Shown: positions 1-8,477 of the stretch, one piece after another
How the letters are laid out: every line of letters starts with the position of its first letter
How positions within the stretch are numbered: the first letter of the stretch is position 1
DNA from: Gordonia terrae
GTDB lineage: Bacteria > Actinomycetota > Actinomycetes > Mycobacteriales > Mycobacteriaceae
Reading direction: 5' to 3'
DNA length: 64,000 bases
Assembly: GCF_001698225.1 (NCBI RefSeq)
Contig: NZ_CP016594.1
Span: 806,001-870,000 of the forward strand
Made by a program: the position numbers and the translations under genes
The notes under the pieces: generated by a model
Seen by the model: the letters and a program-made list of their open reading frames with translations, nothing else
Told to the model about the DNA's origin: nothing
The model's database searches: none

Positions 1-2
1 AA

Positions 3-272
3 CCGCTGCCGTCGTACGTGGGCGCCTATGCCAACCCGGTGTACGGACCGGCGGAGGTCGTCGAACGCGACGGGAAGCTCGTCCTGGAGATGGGTCCGGG
101 CGGGGTGCGCAAACACGAGCTCGCCCACTGGGACGGCAACACCTTCACCTTCAGGCTGCTCAACGAGAACGCCGAGCCGGGTTCGATCTCGCAGGTCACC
201 TTCGACGGACCGCGGATGACGATCGAGTACTACGACGACGAGGAGAGCAACGGCGAGTTCATCCGCCGGTGA
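3..272 (+). CDS. C-terminal fragment of a serine hydrolase (DUF3471 domain)
   Basis: The gene enters from the left edge, so only about 89 C-terminal residues are visible. The readable frame runs from base 3 to a TGA at 270-272. The sequence (YVGAYANPVYG, then a WDGNTFTF strand motif, then a VTFDG strand) matches the DUF3471 beta-rich domain that follows the catalytic domain of many beta-lactamase/class C PBP-like serine hydrolases. The catalytic SxxK part would lie upstream, outside the window, so the enzyme assignment rests on the domain association alone. Nothing in the visible part suggests damage. Confidence 0.6.
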   Translation, partial: PLPSYVGAYANPVYGPAEVVERDGKLVLEMGPGGVRKHELAHWDGNTFTFRLLNENAEPGSISQVTFDGPRMTIEYYDDEESNGEFIRR

Positions 273-275
273 TGT

Positions 276-772
276 TCAGCGCCCGGTCTTGCCGTCGATG
301 CCTTCGCGGATGATGTCCAGGTGCCCCGCGTGACGAGCGGTCTCCTCGATCAGGTGGGTCAGCGCCCACCTCATCGAGGGTGACGAGCGTCGTCCGCTCG
401 CTCGCGGCGCAGGTGCGGCGAGATCGGTGTAGGACTCGATGACGCGCCGGCCTCGGATACCGCACCTCGGTAGGCATCCTGAACCGATGCCACGGTGTCG
501 GTGTCCGGGCAGGTGAACGTCGCCTGCCAGTCGTCGGCGTCCTCGCCGAGGAAGAAGAACCGTTCCACAAACGTCAGGTGCCGGACCAGGCCGAGGAGGC
601 TGGTGCCCGACGGAACGGCGGGCGCACGGGCGTCGTCTTCGGCGACGCCGTCGAGTTTGGCCACCGCCGACGCCCGCAGATAGTCGAGGAAACCGACGAG
701 CACCTCCTTCTCCGAAGCGCCGGTCGCCGGTGGCGGGGTGTCCTTGCGGCGGCGAGGAGGCATGGGCACCAC
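276..772 (-). pseudogene. DinB/DUF664-family protein, broken by a frameshift
   Basis: The 5' part (start near 772 or 763, beginning with a PPRRRKD stretch) encodes a typical DinB/DUF664 N-terminus: [14 protein letters not shown], then [17 protein letters not shown]. The family's C-terminus lies in a different frame. It reads [20 protein letters not shown] and then [12 protein letters not shown], stopping at 276-278. Adding one base in the GC run at about 447-452 (coding strand GAGGCCGGCGCG) joins the two into one continuous protein of normal length, about 165 aa. Without it the product ends early at 371. DinB-like proteins are four-helix bundles, often metal-binding and thiol-dependent transferases. 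The gene is either truly inactivated or carries a one-base sequencing error; the intact downstream frame favours recent loss or error. Confidence 0.75.
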
Positions 773-773
773 C

Positions 774-2033
774 CTAACGGCCGGCAGTCACCGGGTCGGG
801 GACTTCGCCGGCCCGGATCGGGCATCGGGTGTGCGAGTAGATCGTCGGCATGCAGAGGTTGCAGTGGATGCACTTCGATGTCGTCGTGGGGTCGGCGGCC
901 AGGCGCAGCGGAAGGTCGGGTTCACGCAACAGAGCGCGGCCCATGGCCACGAAATCGAAACCCTCGGCGAGAGCGAGGTCCATCGAGGCCCGGTCGGTGA
1001 CGCCGCCCAGGAGGATCAGCGGCAGATCGACGGCCTTGCGGAGCTCACGCGCAAGGGGCAGCAGGTAGGCATCGTGATAGCGGTAGTGCTTCAGGAAGAT
1101 CGGCGCGAACGCCTTGAGGCCGTACTTCATCGCGCCGGAGAAGGCGTCGGCGAACTCCTTGCGCGGCGCCTCGCCGTGGAACAGATACATCGGGTTGAGA
1201 AGTGAACTTCCGGCCGTCGGTTCGATGGCGTCGAGGTGGCCGTCGGACTCCAGCAGCTGCGCGACCCGGCACGCCTCGTCGACATTGAAACCGCTCAACC
1301 TGGACCGGCCGCGCGCCCGCGCCGCGGGAGAGCGCTCGAGGTCGACCCGGCCGACGCCGTCGAAGGTGTTCAGTTTGACCCAGATCGCCGCCTCGTCGCC
1401 GACCTCGTCGCGCACGGTCTCGACCACCTCGCGTGCGATACGTGCGCGGTTGACGAGGCTCCCGCCGTAGGCGTCGCGACGACGGTTCAGCAGGGGAGAC
1501 AGGAAGCTGGAGATGAGATAGTTGTGGCCGCAATGGATCTCGAGCCCGTCGAAGCCGGAGTCCACCGCGAGCCGGGCGGCCCGACGGAACGTGGTCCGCA
1601 GGTCGGCGATGTCGTCGACGCTGATCGCGCGGGTCACCGACATCCCCATCGGCGCGGGTATCCGTGACGGCCCGAGGGAGGGGGCCCGGTTCGACGCCGA
1701 GTTGGCGACCGCGCCCGCGTGTCCCAGTTGGGCGGCGGCGAGCGCACCCTCGGCGTGGATGGCGTCGGTGAGTCGCTGCAGACCGGGAACCGCCTCCGGG
1801 CGCATCCAGATCTGGTGGCGGTCGGTGCGGCCCTCGGGTGAGATCGCACAGTAGGCGACGGTGCTCATGGCGACACCACCGGCCGCGACCTCGCGATGGA
1901 ACTCGATGAGCTCGTCGGTCACCAGTGCGTCGGGCGTCATCCCCTCGAAGGTGGCGCACTTGATCAGCCGGTTCCGCAGCTGCAACGGGCCCAGCCGGGC
2001 GGGGCTGAACGGTCCGGTGGTGGCGCTGTCCAC
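774..2033 (-). CDS. NADH:flavin oxidoreductase, Old Yellow Enzyme family
   Basis: This is a 419-aa FMN-dependent TIM-barrel oxidoreductase. It starts at a GTG (2031-2033) with AGAGG just upstream; longer in-frame reading only extends into the regulator. Family signs are FSPARLGPLQLRNR at the N-terminus, AAAQLGHAG, the GFDGLEIHCGHNYLISSFLSP core (HxxN substrate motif region) and LLGGVTDRASMDLAL near the phosphate site. The C-terminus has four cysteines (C388, C391, C394, C404) in a C-x2-C-x2-C-x9-C arrangement, like the iron-sulfur motif of 2,4-dienoyl-CoA reductase/trimethylamine dehydrogenase. The protein ends shortly after, without the second flavin/NAD domain of those enzymes. It lies 11 bp after the TetR gene and is probably co-transcribed and regulated by it. 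The substrate is unknown; an enone or enoyl-CoA is plausible. Confidence 0.85.
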   Translation of the reverse strand: MDSATTGPFSPARLGPLQLRNRLIKCATFEGMTPDALVTDELIEFHREVAAGGVAMSTVAYCAISPEGRTDRHQIWMRPEAVPGLQRLTDAIHAEGALAAAQLGHAGAVANSASNRAPSLGPSRIPAPMGMSVTRAISVDDIADLRTTFRRAARLAVDSGFDGLEIHCGHNYLISSFLSPLLNRRRDAYGGSLVNRARIAREVVETVRDEVGDEAAIWVKLNTFDGVGRVDLERSPAARARGRSRLSGFNVDEACRVAQLLESDGHLDAIEPTAGSSLLNPMYLFHGEAPRKEFADAFSGAMKYGLKAFAPIFLKHYRYHDAYLLPLARELRKAVDLPLILLGGVTDRASMDLALAEGFDFVAMGRALLREPDLPLRLAADPTTTSKCIHCNLCMPTIYSHTRCPIRAGEVPDPVTAGR

Positions 2034-2044
2034 GACAGGTCCTC

Positions 2045-2659
2045 TCACTCGTGTCTCGGTGGCGGGGCGGTCAGTCCGGCGGTGACGAAGCCGGCCAGGG
2101 CCGTCACCACGGGGGTGCTCAACGTCTCGGTGCCGCCGAACCGCAGGAGGATGAGCTGGAAGGCGAGGGCCCAGCGCCGGCGCGCCTCGCTCGCGGTCAG
2201 GCCGGAGACGGCCTCGGCGAGCATGTCCGCGAAGGGGTCGAGATCGAACCAGTGCGACGTCCAGCTCGCACCGGGATGGGCGAACACGAACCGGGCGAGC
2301 AGCCGTAGGTGCAGGTGTCCGGTCGGGTCGGCCTGCAGGTCGACGAAAGGGGCCACCACCACGTCGACGACCTGGGAGATCGGCGTGCCGGCCGGGTCGA
2401 GTGAGGCGAGCGGGTCGGCCCACAGCGGACCGAGCCGGGCCTGCAGCAGCGCGATGGTGAGGTCGTCCTTGGTGCCGAAGTGATAGTGCACCGCGGCCGG
2501 GTTGGCGTCGGCGGCCGCGCAGATCGCCCGGACGGACACCTTGTCGTATCCGTCGGCGAGGAAGAGACGTTCGGCGACGGCCAGCAGGGCGTCGCGCGTG
2601 GGCATCGGCGTCGAACCGCGACGCCCGGCACCACGTTCATCTCGGGTGGTCTGGGTCAC
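2045..2659 (-). CDS. TetR-family transcriptional regulator
   Basis: About 204 aa. The N-terminal helix-turn-helix ([19 protein letters not shown], then [20 protein letters not shown]) is a standard TetR DNA-binding domain. The rest is a variable helical ligand domain. I chose the GTG at 2657-2659; an ATG at 2603-2605 is an equally possible start, and neither has a clear Shine-Dalgarno. An ATG further upstream falls inside the palindrome at 2689-2707 and is unlikely. The gene is divergent from lpd and precedes the flavin oxidoreductase by 11 bp, so it probably represses that gene and itself. The inducer cannot be read from sequence. Confidence 0.85.
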   Translation of the reverse strand: MTQTTRDERGAGRRGSTPMPTRDALLAVAERLFLADGYDKVSVRAICAAADANPAAVHYHFGTKDDLTIALLQARLGPLWADPLASLDPAGTPISQVVDVVVAPFVDLQADPTGHLHLRLLARFVFAHPGASWTSHWFDLDPFADMLAEAVSGLTASEARRRWALAFQLILLRFGGTETLSTPVVTALAGFVTAGLTAPPPRHE

Positions 2660-2688
2660 ACGAGCAGCAAAGCACAGTTCAGTCGGTG

Positions 2689-2707
2689 TTTCAATCAATG
2701 ATTGAAA
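2689..2707. promoter_or_regulatory. Perfect 19-bp palindrome, candidate TetR operator
   Basis: TTTCAATCA-A-TGATTGAAA is a perfect 9-bp inverted repeat around one central base. It lies 30 bp upstream of the TetR start and 72 bp upstream of lpd. AT-rich palindromes of this size are typical TetR-dimer operators, and it is the only strong palindrome in the divergent region. Control of the TetR-oxidoreductase pair is the likeliest role. An effect on lpd is possible. Confidence 0.6.
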
Positions 2708-2778
2708 TCAGGGGGCTGCTACCGGCGAGTAGTGGGACACTCTGCGGCGACGGTCGGACGCGACGTAGGCTGACTGTC

Positions 2779-4164
2779 GTGGCTGAACACTTTCAAACAG
2801 TTGTATTGGGTGCAGGTCCAGGTGGGTACGTAGCCGCGATCCGGTCGGCTCAGCTGGGCATGAAAACCGCCGTCATCGAGGAGAAGTACTGGGGCGGTGT
2901 GTGTCTGAACGTCGGATGTATCCCGTCCAAGGCCCTGCTGCGCAATGCGGAACTCGCACACATCTTCAACCATCAGGCCAAGACCTTCGGCATGAGTGGT
3001 GACGTGACCTTCGACTTCGGGGCGGCATTCGACCGCAGCCGCAAGGTCTCGGACGGCATCGTCAAGGGCGTCCACTACCTGATGAAGAAGAACAAGATCA
3101 CCGAGATCGACGGTTACGGGGTGTTCACCGATGCCAAGACCATCAAGGTGGGCGATCGGGAGATCACGTTCGACAACGTCATCATCGACACCGGGTCGAC
3201 CGTCAAGCTGCTCCCCGGCGTCGAACTGTCGGAGAACGTGGTCACCTACGAGGAGCAGATCCTCACCCGTGAACTGCCCGACTCCATCGTCATCGTTGGC
3301 GCGGGCGCCATCGGCATGGAATTCGGCTACGTCATGGCCAACTACGGCGTGGACGTCACCATCGTCGAGTTCCTCGACCGCGTGCTGCCCAACGAGGACG
3401 CCGACTCGTCGAAGGCGCTCGCCAAGGAGTACAAGAAGCTCGGCATCAAGCTTCTCACCGGCACCCGTGTGCAGTCGGTGACCGACAACGGCGACAGCGT
3501 GACCGTCAGCTACACCGACGCCAAGGACAAGGACGGCGAGCTCACCGTCGACAAGGTCCTCATGTCGGTCGGTTTCGCCCCGCGCGTCGAGGGCTTCGGC
3601 CTCGAGAAGACCGGCGTCGAACTCACCGACCGCGGCGCCATCGCGATCGACGACTACATGCGGACCAACGTCGAGGGCATCTACGCCATCGGTGACGTCA
3701 CCGCCAAGCTGCAGCTCGCCCACGTCGCCGAGGCGCAGGGTGTGGTGGCCGCGGAGACCATGGCCGGCGTCGAGACCATGACCCTCGGGGACTACCGGTT
3801 CATGCCGCGCGCGACGTTCAGCCAGCCCCAGGTCGCGTCCTTCGGACTCACCGAGGCGCAGGCCAAGGACGAGGGCTACAACGTGAAGGCGACGACCTTC
3901 CCGTTCTCGGCCAACGGCAAGGCGCAGGGACTCGGCGAGACGGCGGGCTTCGTGAAGCTGCTCACCAACGCCGACACCGACGAACTCCTCGGCGGACACC
4001 TCGTGGGCGACAACGTCTCCGAGATGCTCCCGGAGATGACGCTGGCCCACAAGTGGGACCTCACCGCCAAGGAACTCGCCCGCAACGTGCACACGCACCC
4101 GACCCTGTCGGAGGCACTCCAGGAGACGTTCCACGGCGCGATCGGGCACATGATCAACCTGTAG
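2779..4164 (+). CDS. lpd: Dihydrolipoyl dehydrogenase (lipoamide dehydrogenase, E3)
   Basis: This 461-aa FAD enzyme reoxidises dihydrolipoamide with NAD+ in the pyruvate and 2-oxoglutarate dehydrogenase complexes. In mycobacteria it also serves the peroxidase/peroxynitrite reductase system. Visible motifs are GAGPGG (11-16) for FAD, the redox pair C42/C47 in [22 protein letters not shown] for NAD, and the C-terminal H440-E445 dyad in [12 protein letters not shown]. It starts at GTG 2779; upstream in-frame codons do not resemble the family. Length and sequence agree closely with the M. tuberculosis Lpd (Rv0462) that I recall. The next gene starts 5 bp downstream. Confidence 0.96.
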   Translation: MAEHFQTVVLGAGPGGYVAAIRSAQLGMKTAVIEEKYWGGVCLNVGCIPSKALLRNAELAHIFNHQAKTFGMSGDVTFDFGAAFDRSRKVSDGIVKGVHYLMKKNKITEIDGYGVFTDAKTIKVGDREITFDNVIIDTGSTVKLLPGVELSENVVTYEEQILTRELPDSIVIVGAGAIGMEFGYVMANYGVDVTIVEFLDRVLPNEDADSSKALAKEYKKLGIKLLTGTRVQSVTDNGDSVTVSYTDAKDKDGELTVDKVLMSVGFAPRVEGFGLEKTGVELTDRGAIAIDDYMRTNVEGIYAIGDVTAKLQLAHVAEAQGVVAAETMAGVETMTLGDYRFMPRATFSQPQVASFGLTEAQAKDEGYNVKATTFPFSANGKAQGLGETAGFVKLLTNADTDELLGGHLVGDNVSEMLPEMTLAHKWDLTAKELARNVHTHPTLSEALQETFHGAIGHMINL

Positions 4165-4168
4165 GCGA

Positions 4169-5053
4169 GTGAGTGCCGCCGAACGTGTCCGCGAGTGGAC
4201 ACCCCCGTGGCCGCTGGACATCGGGGCGACGGTCGGCCTGCACCGGCGCGGTGCGGGCGACCCCGCCTTCGTCTACGGACGAGACAGGTCGGTGTGGCGG
4301 GCGGCGTACACGCCCGACGGGCCGGGCACGCTGACCGTTCGCTCCGATGGTACGACCGTCACCGGACGCGCCTGGGGGCCGGGGGCGGACTGGCTGCTCG
4401 AGCAGATGCCCGATTTCCTCGGGGCGAGCGATGATCCGGACGCGCTGGTCCCACGCCACCCGGTGGTGAGCGAACTCGTCCGCCGCACCGAGGGATTGCG
4501 CCTCGGACGCACCGACCGTGTGTGGGAAGCCCTGGTGCCGGCGATCCTCGAACAGAAGGTCGTGGGCGCCGAGGCGTTCCGCGCTTGGCGGTATCTGTTG
4601 CGCCGCTACGGGACTCCCGCACCCGGCCCGGTTCCGGAGACGATGAGGGTGCCGCCACCCCAGGCGGAGTGGGCCCGCATCCCGAGCTGGGAGTGGCACC
4701 GCAGCGGCATCGAACCGGTCCGGATGCGGACGATCCGCGGGGCGACCGCCCTCGATGTCGAACGCCATGCGGCCAAGCTCACCGTGCTACGCGGCGTCGG
4801 GCGATGGACCGAGGCCGAGACGCTCTCGCGGGCGCTCGGCGACCCCGACGTCGTCAACGTCGGCGACTACCACATCCCGAAGCTGGTGGGGCTCACGCTG
4901 ATCGGCGAGGCCGTCGACGACGCGGGCATGCTCGAGTTGCTCGAACCCTATGCGGGACAGCGACAGCGCATCATCCGGATGGTCACGCGGGGCGGCGTTC
5001 GTCCCGAGCGTCGCGGACCGCGGATGACCATCCGTGACTACCGGTCGTTCTGA
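4169..5053 (+). CDS. HhH-GPD superfamily DNA glycosylase (AlkA-like)
   Basis: This 294-aa protein is likely a 3-methyladenine-type DNA glycosylase for base excision repair. The C-terminal half carries the helix-hairpin-helix (LRGVGRWTEAETL) followed by VNVGDYHIPK, where the Asp fits the catalytic position of the HhH-GPD fold. ALVPAILEQKVVGAEAFRAW is the usual long helix before it. The N-terminal half is the variable AlkA-like sheet domain. The GTG start (4169) follows the lpd stop by 4 bases, so the two are probably co-transcribed, an unusual metabolic/repair pairing. Exact lesion specificity is not readable. Confidence 0.82.
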   Translation: MSAAERVREWTPPWPLDIGATVGLHRRGAGDPAFVYGRDRSVWRAAYTPDGPGTLTVRSDGTTVTGRAWGPGADWLLEQMPDFLGASDDPDALVPRHPVVSELVRRTEGLRLGRTDRVWEALVPAILEQKVVGAEAFRAWRYLLRRYGTPAPGPVPETMRVPPPQAEWARIPSWEWHRSGIEPVRMRTIRGATALDVERHAAKLTVLRGVGRWTEAETLSRALGDPDVVNVGDYHIPKLVGLTLIGEAVDDAGMLELLEPYAGQRQRIIRMVTRGGVRPERRGPRMTIRDYRSF

Positions 5054-5066
5054 AGGGGTCGGGCCC

Positions 5067-5711
5067 CTACGATCCCGTCTTGCGTGCCAGCACGAATTGC
5101 CCCTGGCCGGTGATGGTCTGCTCGACGTCGTCCACTCCGGCGCGACGGAGGCGCTCGACGATCTCGTGGTCGTCGAAGATCCGGTATCCGCTCGCTCCGG
5201 CGAGTGGCCGGACACCCGGGAGTGAGGTGAGCGGGGTGGCCACCGAGGTGAAGACCACGATCTCGCCACCGGGCGCGGTCACTCGCACCAATTCGTCGAC
5301 GACCGGTAGGGGATCGGGGATCAGGTAGAGCGCGGCCAGGCAGGTGACCACGTCGAAGGTGTTGTCGGCGAACGGCAGTGCGTGGGCGTCACAGCGCAGG
5401 AACGCGGCCCGCCCGACAGCGTTGGTCTGCGCGGCCCGCGCCAGCATGGGTGCGGAGAAGTCCACGCCGATGCACCGACCGTCGCCGGTGAGGCCGTCGG
5501 CGATCTCTCGCGTGTAATTGCCGGGCCCACAGGCGACATCGAGCACCAGGCGGTCGCCGGGGCGGGCGAGGTAGGCGCGCAGCGCGCGATCGAAGTCGGC
5601 GGTGGACCGGCCGCCCAGACTGAAGAGCCGCGTGAAAGTCGGTCGCCACAGGTGTTCGTAGATCTCGGCGAAGTACTCGTTGCGCATCAGCCGCTGCGCG
5701 ATCGACTCCAT
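5067..5711 (-). CDS. Class I SAM-dependent methyltransferase
   Basis: A 214-aa Rossmann methyltransferase of the UbiE/Methyltransf_11 type. Motif I is VLDVACGPGNYTREIA and the acidic strand 2 end is IGVDFSAPML. Then follow CDAHALPFADNTFDVV and the ELVRVTAPGGEIVV strand. The substrate is unknown. It begins one base after the stop of the CMD-family gene upstream in the same operon. It ends convergently with the glycosylase, leaving 13 bp between. The N-terminus (NEYFAEIYEHLWRP) resembles small-molecule or quinone-type methyltransferases more than protein ones, but this is weak evidence. Confidence 0.82.
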   Translation of the reverse strand: MESIAQRLMRNEYFAEIYEHLWRPTFTRLFSLGGRSTADFDRALRAYLARPGDRLVLDVACGPGNYTREIADGLTGDGRCIGVDFSAPMLARAAQTNAVGRAAFLRCDAHALPFADNTFDVVTCLAALYLIPDPLPVVDELVRVTAPGGEIVVFTSVATPLTSLPGVRPLAGASGYRIFDDHEIVERLRRAGVDDVEQTITGQGQFVLARKTGS

Positions 5712-5712
5712 C

Positions 5713-6249
5713 TCAGGAGCGGGTGTCGCGCTGGATGCGCAGCGTGTGGATGGTGGTTGCGAGACTGTCGTACTGGCCGACGAGCAAGGTCAAGCCGATG
5801 AGCTTTCGGTCGTCGAGGTGCCGGGACAACGCCTGCCAGGCGATGTCGGAGACGTCCTTTGTCTCGACGAGTTCGTCGACGGCCCGCAGGATGGCGCGTT
5901 CGCGATCGCCCCACCCGGCGTCGGGACCCTCCAGGATGCGGTCGAATTCGTCCGCGGTGATCCCGGCCCGACGGCCGAGGCGTCGGTGATGATCGAGTTC
6001 GTAGTCGCATTTCCGAAGGTGCGCCACCCGGATGATCACCATCTCGGAGTCCTTGCGCGGCAACACTCCGAACGGCATGAGTCGGCTGCTGAAGTGGAGC
6101 CAGCCGCGGAACAGTCCCTTCGCGCGGCCGAGCGTGGAGAAGATGTGCGCGTCGTCCACACCGATCGTGCGCGCGGCTCCCCGTGCGAAGACGAAATTGA
6201 CCGGCCCTAGCTCCCGGAAACCACCCGGTGCGACGCGAGGTGTGCCCAT
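5713..6249 (-). CDS. Carboxymuconolactone decarboxylase/AhpD-like family protein
   Basis: 178 aa, starting at ATG 6249. The motif HLRKCDYELDHHRRLGRRAG is the family's C-x-Y-E-x3-H signature, and RERAILRAVDELVETKDVS is the usual second helix pair. The family includes carboxymuconolactone decarboxylase and AhpD-type peroxidase components. Only one Cys sits at the active site here (no CxxC), so a peroxidase reductase role is less likely. It is translationally close to the following methyltransferase and divergent from the MaoC hydratase, with 25 bp between starts. The function is not known. Confidence 0.78.
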   Translation of the reverse strand: MGTPRVAPGGFRELGPVNFVFARGAARTIGVDDAHIFSTLGRAKGLFRGWLHFSSRLMPFGVLPRKDSEMVIIRVAHLRKCDYELDHHRRLGRRAGITADEFDRILEGPDAGWGDRERAILRAVDELVETKDVSDIAWQALSRHLDDRKLIGLTLLVGQYDSLATTIHTLRIQRDTRS

Positions 6250-6274
6250 GGCCCCACGGTAGACTACGCGGACT

Positions 6275-6739
6275 ATGACGCACAGCACACGGACGTTCAC
6301 CAGTGTCGACGAACTCAAGGCCGCGATCGGCGAGGATCTGGGGTCGGGCGAGTGGCTCGAGATCACCCAGGAACGGGTCGACGCCTTCGCCGATGCGACC
6401 GGCGATCACCAGTGGATTCACGTCGATCCCGAGCGTGCGAAGTCCGGTCCGTTCGGGACGACCATCGCGCACGGGTACCTGACGGTGTCGCTGCTGCCGA
6501 TGATCGCCGGCAAGATCTTCACCGTCGAGGGTCCCAAGTTGGTCCTCAACTACGGGATGAACAAGTTGCGCTTCCCGAATCCGGTGAAGGTCGGCGCCCG
6601 TATCCGGTCCAACGCGGTGATCACCTCGATCGAGGAGACGCCCAAGGGCGTGAACATGGTTGTCACCAACACGGTGGAGATCGAGGGGGAGGCCAAACCC
6701 GCCTGCGTCGCCGAGAATCTCCGCGTCCTCGTCTTCTGA
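6275..6739 (+). CDS. MaoC-like (R)-specific enoyl-CoA hydratase (HtdZ/Rv0130 type)
   Basis: This 154-aa single hot-dog-fold hydratase adds water to trans-2-enoyl-CoA to give (R)-3-hydroxyacyl-CoA. The hydratase-2 motif is clear: DATGDHQWIHVDPERA with the catalytic D and H, and GPFGTTIAHGYLT. The C-terminus EGEAKPACVAE matches the M. tuberculosis Rv0130 family closely. Length is normal. It stands alone, divergent from the CMD/methyltransferase operon. Activity in beta-oxidation or in supplying hydroxyacyl units is likely; the chain-length preference is not readable. Confidence 0.9.
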   Translation: MTHSTRTFTSVDELKAAIGEDLGSGEWLEITQERVDAFADATGDHQWIHVDPERAKSGPFGTTIAHGYLTVSLLPMIAGKIFTVEGPKLVLNYGMNKLRFPNPVKVGARIRSNAVITSIEETPKGVNMVVTNTVEIEGEAKPACVAENLRVLVF

Positions 6740-6762
6740 CCCGGCGCAGAAAGTCCCGGCGC

Positions 6763-8166
6763 TCAGCGGCGGCACTCGTCGACGGCCGGTTCGCCACGAA
6801 GTCGACGATCGAGCCAGTCGAGAGCGGCCGGGAAGCCGAGTAGCGCCGCGGCGACGTGTTCACCGAAGATCTCGCGGTAGGCCGCGGTGGCGCCGTGCGC
6901 ACACTGCTCGCGATAGAGCGCCCGGGCGCCGGCGGCAGGTATCCACCACTCGTGGGTGCCGTGGTAGATCAGCAGCGGAATCGCGGACACGCGATCGGCC
7001 ATCCGGGTCAGCCGGTAGATGCGTTCGGCGGTCGGCGACCGGAACGGATCGGGGTCGTCGGACAGCACCTGCATCGGTAGGAAGGTCCCTCCGGCGATCG
7101 CCTCGGGGATGACGCACACGTTTTTCAACGGCGACGAGGCCAGCCATCGCGCCGGCCGGTTGGCCAGGGCCAGGATCTCCGGATGTTCGCGCGCGATACC
7201 GAAAGTGGCAGCATGGAACAGGCCGGACGCCAGGTTTGCGTTCATGCTCCCGACGAGCATGCGGAAGTCGGCCGGGACACCGCCGAGTGCCGCCCCGACG
7301 ACCTGCTCGGTGAGTTCGGGGGCATAGTCGCCCAACAGTTTCGACGCTCCGTGTGTGGCGATGGCGCCGCCGGAGTATCCGGTCATCGCTATCCGACTGT
7401 CGCGCAGCGTGTCCGGTCGCACCCGAACGGCAGCGCGGATGGCGTCGAGCGTCATGTGGCCGGCGAGTACCGGTTCGGCGTAGGCCATCCGGGGACCCTG
7501 GTGGTCGGGCACGAGAACCGCATGGCCCTGGTCCAGAGCGAGCTGGGTGGCCGGCGGGATGAGGTCCGTGATCCCGGTCGCAATGGAGAACCCGTGCGCG
7601 AGTGTGTATCCGGGCGTACAGGCGGCGCCGAGGGAATCGATCGGGAGGTTGTTCACCAGCATCGGCATCGATGCGCCGACCGCCCGTCGCGGGACCAGCA
7701 GGGTCGCCGTGCCGTAGATCGGTGCCCCGACGGCATCGGTGCTCCGGAACTTGATCAGTGTCGCCGATCGGAGCGGTACCGTCACCACGGGACCGGCGGC
7801 CGCGGTGACATCGCGGGTGGCGATCACGTCGCCCGGCTCGCGGGCGAGCAGGTCCGCCGGCCAGCGGTCGAACATCGGGTCCCCGGTGGGCGAGGGCAGG
7901 ATCGATTCGAGTAATTCGACTGTGCGGTGGTCGAATCCGCCGGCCCGCGCACGCGGTGGGATGACGCCGAGTCGGGGAATCGGCGGCGGGGGCACCGCCT
8001 CGTCGATCGCCCCGACGACAGGCGGCGGCAACGGCATCATGTTCGGTGGGTCGGCGGCCGCGCGTCCGACATGCGACGAAGCGAGGACGGCGGCGAGCAG
8101 GACGCCGACCGTCCACACCGATCGGTGCCGGAGCGGTGACCCGCGGCGGTGTGAGGTAGTCGTCAT
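6763..8166 (-). CDS. Secreted lipase, LIP family (paralogue 1)
   Basis: 467 aa. The basic N-terminus is followed by a hydrophobic run (VWTVGVLLAAVLASS) and an AAA-DPP cleavage region, indicating Sec export. The mature protein is a secretory-lipase (LIP, PF03583-type) alpha/beta hydrolase. The nucleophile elbow is GYSGGAIATHGASK, and VLVPDHQGPRMAYAEP is the family's conserved stretch. A late FGEHVAAALLGFP supplies the probable catalytic His. Conserved cysteines (CTPGY, VCVIPEA, REQCAHG, DECRR) suggest disulfides. The adjacent divergent gene is a clear paralogue. Triglyceride or ester hydrolysis outside the cell is likely. Confidence 0.85.
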   Translation of the reverse strand: MTTTSHRRGSPLRHRSVWTVGVLLAAVLASSHVGRAAADPPNMMPLPPPVVGAIDEAVPPPPIPRLGVIPPRARAGGFDHRTVELLESILPSPTGDPMFDRWPADLLAREPGDVIATRDVTAAAGPVVTVPLRSATLIKFRSTDAVGAPIYGTATLLVPRRAVGASMPMLVNNLPIDSLGAACTPGYTLAHGFSIATGITDLIPPATQLALDQGHAVLVPDHQGPRMAYAEPVLAGHMTLDAIRAAVRVRPDTLRDSRIAMTGYSGGAIATHGASKLLGDYAPELTEQVVGAALGGVPADFRMLVGSMNANLASGLFHAATFGIAREHPEILALANRPARWLASSPLKNVCVIPEAIAGGTFLPMQVLSDDPDPFRSPTAERIYRLTRMADRVSAIPLLIYHGTHEWWIPAAGARALYREQCAHGATAAYREIFGEHVAAALLGFPAALDWLDRRLRGEPAVDECRR

Positions 8167-8477
8167 GACGGTGCCTCCGCTTCACGGGCGCCCCGATGCG
8201 CCCGCCACCTCGTGACGGTAGGACGCGCGACCGGGCCCGGGCGCCCAACGCGTATCGATGGTCGCCACACCGAGACGCAACCGTGATATCAGGTGCCCAA
8301 GGAGTATTCGCGTGTCGCCCGACCGGACTACACGTGCGATCGCCTGCGCCATCGGCACGGCGTGTGCGCCCCGCGCCATCTAGCATTGGCCCACAGGTGA
8401 TCGCTATTCGAGTCGTCAGATGTGCTGCCGGGGGGGCGGGGACTCGACGGTCACCGATGTGAGACGGGAGATCGGCG
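8167..8477. other. Intergenic region between divergent lipase genes
   Basis: These 311 bp hold the promoters of both lipase genes. I see GGGAG about 10 bases before the ATG at 8478 as the ribosome site. No long palindrome or RNA structure stands out, and no supported coding frame is present. Confidence 0.4.

Noticed and set aside
2719-4221. A 500-codon open frame opposite lpd
   Set aside because: Its composition is low in hydrophobic residues and it has no motifs; lpd on the other strand is unambiguous.
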